Shown here in pieces: positions 57,001 to 64,000 of a DNA stretch of 64,000 bases. Location of the stretch: contig QJPP01000055.1 of assembly GCA_003996215.1 (NCBI GenBank), positions 992,001 through 1,056,000 of the forward strand, read 5' to 3'. The position numbers and the translations under genes were made by a program. Positions within the stretch are counted from its first letter, which is position 1. Every line of letters begins with the position of its first letter. The notes below the pieces were generated by a model that was given only the letters and a program-made list of their open reading frames with translations, had not been told where the DNA came from and did not search any database. This DNA comes from Jaltomata sinuosa (Eukaryota > Streptophyta > Magnoliopsida > Solanales > Solanaceae).

Positions 57001-58215
57001 ACAATCAAGTGGCTGATGAGGTATACTTTGACTAAGAAACCTTCGTCTCTCTCAAGTGCTCCCAACTACGAGGGAGCGAGGTATTATGTTGGATAGGTTG
57101 GAAGAGAAATGGGCCGACTTTCATGGGAAGTTGGTTATAAGCAGATGGCTATGCTTTATCGCCGAGCCTATCAAGGCGAACTTTGCCGTGGTCCGAGAGT
57201 TCTCTGCGAATGCAGCTGAGATGGACTTTACTAATAACTTAATGGTGCAAGTTTGGGGCAAGTTGGTTCAGTTTGACCCGAAATTAATCAATGAGTACTA
57301 TAACCTCCCAAATACCGACAATGCTACATACAAGGCCCGAGTGACAGAAAGGGGGACCGGTTGGTTTGTGGAGCACTTATATGATGGCACGGTCCCACAA
57401 TAGATAGCGTTGAATATAAGGATTGACTCCTCCAAGTTTAACCTTGAAGCCCGCACTTGGCTTTCGATCATCTGTGACTAAGTTATGCCTTCAAAGAATG
57501 AATTCGATATGACCACCAATAATGTAAAGATCATTTGTGCTATGATGGAGGGTCTTACAGTGAATGTAGGATAACTGATCATGCAAGAAATTCAACAAGT
57601 GGTCCTTGATGGTAGCAAAAGTTTGCTCTCCCCTTCATTGATCACTCACTTATGCTATGAAGCCGGAGCTGCAAAGAGGGATGGTGAAAATGAGAGGAAG
57701 CCCGAAAAATTGATTCACCCTTTAAAGAAGAGAGGAGCCATGCAAACATCAAAGAAGAGGAAGATAGACGTAGATTCACCATCATTTGGTCTATTTTCTG
57801 GGTCCAGCGAGGAACTTGAGTTAGCTGCTGCTGCTGAGGCTATTGGCCCCCTCATAATTGTTCGCCACATCTCCAGCCAGGTCTATGGCATGGATGCCCA
57901 TCTTTGCTAGATTGTAGCAGGCCTACCTTCGGGTTCGGGTGAGAGTTCCACCACGCCGGCACCCAGTCCATTATCCTCTATGACTCCTAGTGGCCCTACG
58001 CTAGCTAGTGTAGCAAGCCAGTAGCAGCACATCAAGGAGAGGTTGTCTAAGGTAGAGAGGTGACAGGAAAAGCAGAGGGACCACGATAGAAAGCAAAGCA
58101 AGTTCTTCACGAAGATGATGAGCACTCTGAGGAAGCTGTGTGGGTCTGAGGCTGAGGATGATACTGATGAGGGAAACTGGGTCCTTTCTAGGCCTAGCAG
58201 CTCTGGTTCTAAGTG
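57000..58215 (+). pseudogene. Plant-transposon-protein ORF (PF20167-like), several stops
   Basis: The 115-codon stretch 57056-57403 contains WLCFIAEP, VVREFSANAAEMD, VQVWGKLVQFD and INEYYNLP. This is the wording of the putative plant transposon protein domain found in many Solanaceae Athila/Tat-type elements. The frame continues past stops at 57401, 57478 and 57571, through a basic patch (KKRGAMQTSKKRKID), an Ala/Ser/Pro-rich part and a Lys/Arg-rich coil, to the stop at about 58215. Biochemical role is unknown. It sits between the palindrome cluster and the 3' LTR, where Athila-like elements carry extra or envelope-like ORFs. Confidence 0.6.
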
Positions 58216-60255
58216 ATACACCCTTCAGGGAGCCCCCTCAAACTTTTATCTTATTTTGATGCAGTGAGGGCACTGCATTATGCTAGTTGGGGGTGGCTGA
58301 CATACTTTATCTAGCTTGTTTTGTTTTGTTTTGTTTTGATTGTTGGATATTGTTGTGCCCTCGCGAGCTTGTTTATTTTGATGTTGGATATTGGTGTGCC
58401 CTTCTCAGGTTTATTTTACATTATTGTGCCCTTTGTTGGGTTTTGGAGTTGCTATGGATGAAATTGATGGTTTAGGTTGTTAGTTTCTTTTCTTGTAGCT
58501 TCTTTGTTTTCTTTTTATAGCAGGATTGTTGGATGTTTTGGGGCCAGGGAAAGTCTGAGTACTCGTTAGGCTAGAAAGAACTTGCTGGATCTGAAAACAC
58601 TGTATCACACATGTCATTGTGCAAATCGCATGAGCTTCACACATGCTACTGATTGGCATGTGCGTTGCACGTGCGACTCACACTTTGACATGTGCGAATC
58701 ACATGTTGCCTTGGTGATGAGATTTATGTGTTGATGAGCCTTGAGTATCCATACTAATTTAGATAGATTAATTGGCCCAATGATAGACTGAATGGCGTCA
58801 TTCTTAAGGGAAAATCATCATCTTTTAAGGTTTTGGTTGCAATTGACTTCTTTGGTACTAGTGGAGTTAGTCGCGCATACAAATGGAAAAGGGCATACCC
58901 CTCCGATTTTTTTTGTAAATAATGCATGGCAAAGAGTGATTTTGTGACAAATCTTTTGATCTTTTTGTGACTCTTAACTCATTAGCGGTGATAATGAAAA
59001 ATGTGACTCTTTTTTGTTCTTATTTAGGAAGTAAAATTGATCCTTCTTGAATGATTCACATGCCATATGTGGTGAAATTTAGTTGAATAATTCTTGTGCT
59101 TGCTTGTGTTAATTAGAACTTGCCCGGTTAGTTTTTAAAGCTAGTCTTGATTACTTTTGGTTGGAGAAATGATCTTAGGCCTTCTTTGTGATTATCTAAG
59201 CCCACTTAGCCATAAAATCCACCATTGCACTTAAATTGAATCATTAGTCACCTCTCTTGAGCCTAATACCTTTTCTTTGACAACCTTGATACAAGCCTTG
59301 AACCATTTTTGAACATGAATCCTTCTCTTAAACCCGTCTTTCCTTGAACTCTACAAGCGTGAAATCAAGGCTAAAAGCCTAAGTTTGGAGGTTGATAAAA
59401 TTAGGTACCTTGGAGGAGTGCTAAATGAGTAAATCATGGTTTGTTGCTTAAAAATAATTGCCAAAAAATAAGAAATAATTTGAAAAAGAAAGCAAAATGA
59501 AAGGAAAAGAGGAAAGGAAAGAAAAGAAATGTATCCTCCAAGGTTAATAGAATGATAAAAATTTGGGCCCTGAATGAAAAATAAGTGAAATAGGTGCCTC
59601 GTGTTGAATGAAAATGAAAAGAAATGGCTTGGGTTTTGATATGGAAAAGTTGTGTAGAGTTCGAGGAGGATGTAGTCACTTGAATCCGAATAGGTATCCT
59701 ACCCTGCCTCAAACCTACATTACAAGCTTAGAAAATCCCTTTGAGATCTCCGACCGATTGTTCTTAAGCTAGTGGCGAATGAAAATAAGGGCAAGCCTAT
59801 GGTTAATACTTGTTAGTACTTCAAATTCTTTGTGAGTGTGAGTGTTTGTATTTGTCCCTTGTGATTGTCTTTGTACATAATGCATTTTTGGAACTCTTAT
59901 TCTTGTAAGGGTATGTGAATGAGGATAGATGGTGACATTGATAAACTCCGAAAATGAGTCAATTGAGCATGTTTTGGTAAGCTAGTGTTTTTGAGTCACA
60001 TCTTGAGGATTGGTTATTGTCACTTGGTTGTTCTTAATGTTCCATTGCATCCGTGAAATGTGTTTTGATTAGAGAAAAATGCTTAGACTAAATTGCCATG
60101 TGAGTGACTAATCATTAGTACCGACCGAAGTTATATTTGGTGCTTGAAATGGGTTTTTCCTTGAATTGAAGTGATGTCTTTGCACTTGTGTTGTGTACCT
60201 CTTGAAATAGATTTTTTAGTTGCTTGAGGACAAGCAATAGTTCAAATTTGGGGTT
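58216..60255 (+). other. Athila-like 3' untranslated interior, no gene seen
   Basis: A long non-coding tail, T-rich then purine-rich (59450-59560 A/G-rich), ending in TTTGGGGTT at 60247-60255 before the LTR. 58600-58700 carries palindromic CACATGTG-type repeats. The short ORFs have no domain. Confidence 0.5.
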
Positions 60256-61649
60256 TGATAAGTTGGTATTCTACCTACTTATTTGGATTTTAATCTTATG
60301 CTTTTACTAGTATAAAGTGGATAAATAGTGCAATTGACACGAATTACTTCTATTTTACAGGTTTTTGTGTTCTAGAAGTGTTCGAGAAAGATTTGAGTGG
60401 AAACAAGTCAAAATGGAGCTAAAAGGGACTATTGACCACTGACACAAGGTTGCTCATCATGACAGCGAGAGTAGGTCACGTGACCGCAATGCACATGAAA
60501 GAGTTAAAGCCACGCAATCACGAAGTGAAGCCACACGACCGAGTGAAGGAAGAAATTAGAGCTGCGCGACCGCGAGGTTGAGGACATGCGAGCGCGTGAG
60601 GAAGTCATAGGACCTCGCGATCGCGAGGCACATGCACACGATCGCAATGAAGACGTCGGCATCTGCAGGACAGATTTAGAAATTCCCATTTTTGGAAACC
60701 CCAATTGACATAAAACTATTCTCAGCCATTTTGGGAAGAATTTTTTGGCTATTTCTTGAATATTCTCACAACTTTTGGCAAAGCTTGGAGAGCAAGTTCA
60801 TCAACCAACACCATAGGAGTGAAGATTTGGATGCTCTTTATTGTAAAATCCTTAGTTTCCATTCTTCAACTCTTGTTCTTAACTGCTATTTTATTGGTGT
60901 AATTGTTGACTTGAGATTTGGATTTTGTATTAGAGATAATACTTGTTGGGTATTTGATTCATATATAGATTTTGCTTTTGATTAATTATCTAGGTCTATT
61001 GAATCCTCCATGCTTGAACTTATAGTTAATGGTTGCAAATATTGACTTAGCTTTCTAATTGAGTTTTTTCTTGAGAAAGGATTACCCTAAATTCGAGAAG
61101 GTTCAATAGTGGGGATTTGGGGTTTCCACTCTAGATCAAGACTAGAGATAGTTTGGTTGCCGGAAACTCCCATCTAAGAGTTAGGGTTAGAAATAACCCA
61201 ACTCACCCAAGTTGATTTGTTGATTATTGCTTACTCGTAGTGATTCGAGAGAACCCATAAGGATTGTTGCTTGATTGGTTGAAAGACAGTTAAGTGCACC
61301 TTTAGCCAAGACTACCGATGTGTTAATCGGGTGCAAGTCTTGTGAATTGAATTTTCATTCCCACTTCTCCCTTGTTATACTTGCTTGGCGAAAGCAAGGT
61401 GAAAGCCATTGATCAATCTATCTTGTATATGCATTTCTTTATCTTTAATTTTCAGTCTAAAACCCCCATTTTAGATATTTTTTCCCTTTCATTAATTGAA
61501 CTTTAATAAGTTGCTCTTATTCTTTATTAGCTCGATCGCGACTACATTGTTCTCTATGGGTACGACCCCGACATCCGTTGGGAATATAAATGTGTTTTGC
61601 TCTGACGATCGCAATCACCTTCATTGGAGAGTGTATTTGAGCGTTATCA
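60256..61649 (+). repeat. 3' LTR of the Athila-like element (1,394 bp)
   Basis: TGATAAGTTGG to GCGTTATCA. 60440-60650 carries about eight degenerate copies of the GCGATCGCG/GCGACCGCG motif, in the first third of the LTR. The 97-codon ORF at 60692 has no recognisable domain. Confidence 0.85.
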
Positions 61650-62395
61650 ATCATACAAATATTTATAGACCTTTTCTTATCCCTTGTTTAAATGGAGAGA
61701 GATATTTTATCTCATTAATTGATGACATTCAAGATAAATATGTATTTTTGTTTTCTATTTAATAAATCAGAAGCACTTGATGCTTTCAAAAAATTTAAAA
61801 CAGAAATAAAAAAACAAATTAAAGCTCAGATCAAAATTGTAAAGTCTGATAGGGATGGAGAATATTATGATAGGTCCACAAATAAGGAAAAAGTTAAAAG
61901 TCCATTTGTCAACTTTCTTAAAAGTGAAAATATAATTGTTTAATATACCAAGTCAAAAATATCATAATAAAATAATGTGATAAAAAGAAAGAATCTAACA
62001 TTAATGAACATGGTAAAAAGCATGATTAACAAATCAAATTCACCTTTATTCTTATGGAGTGAAGCCTTAAAAATTGGTGTGTATATTTTAAATAGAGTTT
62101 CCTCCAAGGTTGTCCTTAATACACCTTTTAAATTATGAAAAAAGATGAAAATCTAGTTTAATCCATTTACACATTCGGAGATGTCCGACTGAGGTAAGGG
62201 TTCATAACCTACAATTAAAAAAATTGGATGAAAGAACAATAAGCAGTTTCTTTATAGGCTACCGGTTAAGTCTACAGGATTTTAGATTTTAATGTCCTTC
62301 TTATGCTTCTAAAATTGTCGAGGCTAAAATTGCTAAGTTTCTTGAGGAACATGAAGTAAATGAGAGTGATTCAACTCATTTTACTTGCTAGTAGT
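61650..62395 (+). pseudogene. Ty1-copia integrase relic (Tnt1-like)
   Basis: PCLNGERYFISLIDD, NKSEALDAFKKFK, IKIVKSDRDGEYYDRS, SMINKSNSPLFLWSEALK and VYILNRVSSK follow the order of the copia integrase core. The first catalytic Asp position reads HTN instead of HTD, the second Asp is kept in KSDRDGEYY, and the region of the catalytic Glu (VAERRN in live elements) reads VIKRKN. A frameshift near 61755 and stops at 61941 and about 61970 break it. It is cut on the left by the Athila-like LTR and followed on the right by the CACTA end at 62434. Confidence 0.8.
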
Positions 62396-62454
62396 GATTC
62401 GCGATTATTGTATGAGACAAAACTATTTCTTATCACTACTAGAAAAACAGGGAA

Positions 62455-63135
62455 AACCGACCTCAAAAAACCGACATCCGGAGGTCGGTTTTCCCTGAAA
62501 TACCAACTCAAAACTGACTCACAAGACCTAGTCGGAAAAGGCTTGGTTGGTTTTGTATACCGACATCGTGAGGTCGGTAAATACCGACCTCCGGATGTCG
62601 GTTTTAATTTTAAATCCAAAAATTAAGAATTTAATATATATTTTATTTTCTTTTATTTCCGACTTCCTGAAGTCGATTTCTTTTTAAAAAAATATTATTA
62701 AAAATATAATATACTGACCTCCCGAGGTCGGTATTGTTTAATTTCTAATTTATTATCTTTTTGGTGTTCCGACCTCCGGAAGTCGGTATTACTGAATTTT
62801 TAATTTATTATTTTTTTGGTTTTCCGACCTCCGGAAGTCGGTATTACTGAATTTTTAATTTATTATTTTTTTAATTTTCCGACCTCCGGAAGTCGGTATT
62901 AATGAAATTTTAATTTATTATTTTTCTGATATTCCGACCTCTTGAGGTCGGTATTATTTAAATTTTATTTTCCTATTTCACTTGATTCCGACTAATTGAG
63001 GTCGGTTTTTTGGAAAATTTTATTCAAAAAACCGACTTCCTGATGTCGGTTTTCTGGAAAATTTACCAAAAATACCGACATCAGGAAGTCGGTTTTCTGG
63101 AAAATTTACCAAAAATACCGACCTCAGGAGGTCTG
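62455..63135. repeat. CACTA subterminal palindromic repeats
   Basis: About 13 copies of an 18-20-bp near-palindrome, best form CCGACCTCCGGAAGTCGG, spaced about 55 bp apart with AT-rich (TTTTTAATTTATTATTTTT) spacers; a pair is close together at each end. In En/Spm-type elements subterminal repeats bind the element-encoded TNPA-like protein; that role here is inferred. Confidence 0.85.
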
Positions 63136-63375
63136 TTTGTTGTCGATATTTTGCCATAAAATTGGCAGTAAATTGCTGCAATTTGAATTGCCCACCTGCA
63201 TATTTGATAATGCATATATTCAACCAAAACCAGCTCAAATAGCTGTCAAGACGATATTTTTCTATATTTACGTTTCACTACTTCAAATTAAACTTAAAAT
63301 ACGATCAAACAATCTAAAAAGTGTACAAACTATATATACTAAGTTCAAAATGTCTAGTAGTTAGGTACAACACAA

Positions 63376-63903
63376 CTACTCATCATTAGCATCATCATCC
63401 TCATCCTCATCCTCTTCACCCTCCTCACCCTCCTCACCCTCCTCACCCTCGATATCAGACTCATCCACTAGGCATCGACGTTTATCACTAGCACAATGAG
63501 GAATAATCTTTCCCGACTCAAAAAGAGATTTTAACTGGGACTGAAGCTCCGCATACCTCTTGTTCTCTATCTCCTTTGATGCTGCAATCTGTGCAATCTG
63601 CTCGTCTCTTTTCTTCTCCCTTTCGGTTGATGCAGCAAGCTCGGCAGTGAGCATAGATATCTTCTCCTTCATTACAGACACGACCGCTTTATCCACATTA
63701 TCGAAGCCTGAAGATGATGGACAATAAAACCAGGGTTTCTTCTCCGCAAAAGCCTTTTGTGTGTAACCATAGACTGAACCTCTTACTGGTTCACCCGCAC
63801 TCTCTCGCCGAAATTGTTCTACTTGTTCATCTGTAAGCGGTGTGTCCTGACTTTCAGGAGGTTGAGTACTACGGTACTCCTGAATTCTTTGCACAAACGA
63901 CTC
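63376..63903 (-). CDS. CACTA transposase-family protein, last exon (partial gene)
   Basis: The frame is open from 63903 to the stop at 63376, 175 codons. A splice acceptor (TATAG|GAG) lies at 63904, so upstream exons are beyond the right edge, and the ATG inside the open frame is not the true start. Order: ESFVQRIQEY, EQVEQFRRE, the GEPVRGSVYGYTQKAF block, a Leu/Glu/Lys coiled coil (about residues 75-125), then an acidic tail with four EGEE repeats and an Asp/Glu end. The pattern (QRIQEYR, gly-x-VYG) matches the C-terminal part of the plant Ptta/En/Spm transposase family (PF03004), which is a DNA-binding partner rather than the DDE catalytic subunit. No stop interrupts it. Confidence 0.65.
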   Translation of the reverse strand, partial: ESFVQRIQEYRSTQPPESQDTPLTDEQVEQFRRESAGEPVRGSVYGYTQKAFAEKKPWFYCPSSSGFDNVDKAVVSVMKEKISMLTAELAASTEREKKRDEQIAQIAASKEIENKRYAELQSQLKSLFESGKIIPHCASDKRRCLVDESDIEGEEGEEGEEGEEDEDEDDDANDE

Positions 63904-64000
63904 CTATATTTAAATGAATAACTCTTAGCATATGAATATAATAGATAAAAGAAAAAAAAGAATAAAAAAAATAGTTTGAATGCAGTTCTTACATGTGTCT

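Larger units (their letters stand above)
53442..61649 (+). mobile_element. Athila-like Ty3/gypsy-type element, 5' LTR truncated, pol absent
   Basis: The 5' LTR remnant (53442-54070) matches the 3' part of the 3' LTR (60256-61649). A tRNA-Asp-type primer site follows the 5' LTR, and a TTTGGGGTT polypurine stretch precedes the 3' LTR. The LTR ends TGATAA and TTATCA are inverted. The 6.2-kb interior has a zinc-knuckle ORF and a plant-transposon-protein ORF but no protease, RT or integrase, so it is a non-autonomous derivative. Confidence 0.75.
62434..64000. mobile_element. CACTA (En/Spm) transposon, one end; other end outside window
   Basis: Starts with the CACTA terminal inverted repeat CACTACTAGAAAAACAGGG at 62434, followed by about 13 palindromic subterminal repeats (62455-63135) and a transposase-family exon on the minus strand (63903-63376). 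It lies just right of the copia integrase relic. A 3-bp target duplication cannot be checked because the other end is off the window. Confidence 0.8.

Noticed and set aside
62360..62626. ORFs on both strands around 62360-62640
   Set aside because: They are built from the palindromic CACTA subterminal repeats, which read similarly on both strands.
63354..63363. TCTAGTAGTT as the second terminal repeat of a short CACTA MITE (62434-63363)
   Set aside because: Matches only the last 9 bases of the end, the following sequence differs, and a transposase-type exon continues beyond it; a larger CACTA element fits better.

Overview
This window is plant nuclear DNA, most likely from a member of the Solanaceae (genus not resolved). 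It is dominated by transposable-element remains and holds only one gene that reads through intact. The family call rests on the repeats: a TS-type SINE, two other tRNA-derived SINE families, Stowaway and Mutator-like MITEs, a solendovirus-like endogenous pararetrovirus, and DUF1985/GRF-type gene relics. All family names come from recognition of motifs and wording, not from a database search.

Layout. 1-8058 is a minus-strand LTR element with very long LTRs (about 3.5 kb), a 2 kb non-coding interior and an initiator-Met tRNA primer site; its far LTR runs off the left edge. 8059-14290 holds two decayed genes: a GRF zinc-finger relic (+) and a multi-exon DUF1985 relic (-), followed by a SINE. 14341-about 21990 is a degenerate endogenous caulimovirid that keeps the order movement protein, coat protein, protease/RT/RNase H, transactivator-like ORF, promoter/leader. 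It is bounded on both sides by TA-rich repeats and broken by many stops and frameshifts. 22000-27100 is AT-rich non-coding DNA with MITE-like inverted repeats, a 134-bp tandem duplication and homopolymer runs.

27463-30380 (-) is the one convincing functional gene: a three-exon heavy-metal-associated isoprenylated protein (HIPP) of 147 residues with a metal-binding CxxC and a C-terminal CaaX box. Its introns are loaded with SINEs and a MITE. 30500-37500 contains Stowaway elements, a LINE 3' end, a 1,030-bp Mutator-like inverted-repeat element with a 9-bp target duplication, and SINEs. 37560-40718 is a short Ty1-copia element with both LTRs, inserted inside a Stowaway MITE.

45321-53441 carries further plus-strand copies of the long-LTR family. 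One LTR fragment is fused to a piece that looks like the 3' end of a mitochondrial tRNA-Ser gene. The last LTR is cut off where it meets an Athila-like element (about 53442-61649), which has lost most of its own 5' LTR. That element has a tRNA-Asp-type primer site, a degenerate zinc-knuckle ORF and a plant-transposon-protein ORF, but no recognisable pol. It lies next to a Ty1-copia integrase relic (61650-62395), which is followed by one end of a CACTA element (62434 to the right edge) with palindromic subterminal repeats and a transposase-like exon.

There is no operon-like organisation. The relations between features are nested insertion, truncation and decay. I did not find a convincing new biological system. 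The most interesting items are the TA-bounded pararetrovirus, the long-LTR family with its tandem arrays and 12-bp palindromes, the LTR/organelle-tRNA chimera, and the Mutator-like element with clean 9-bp target duplications.
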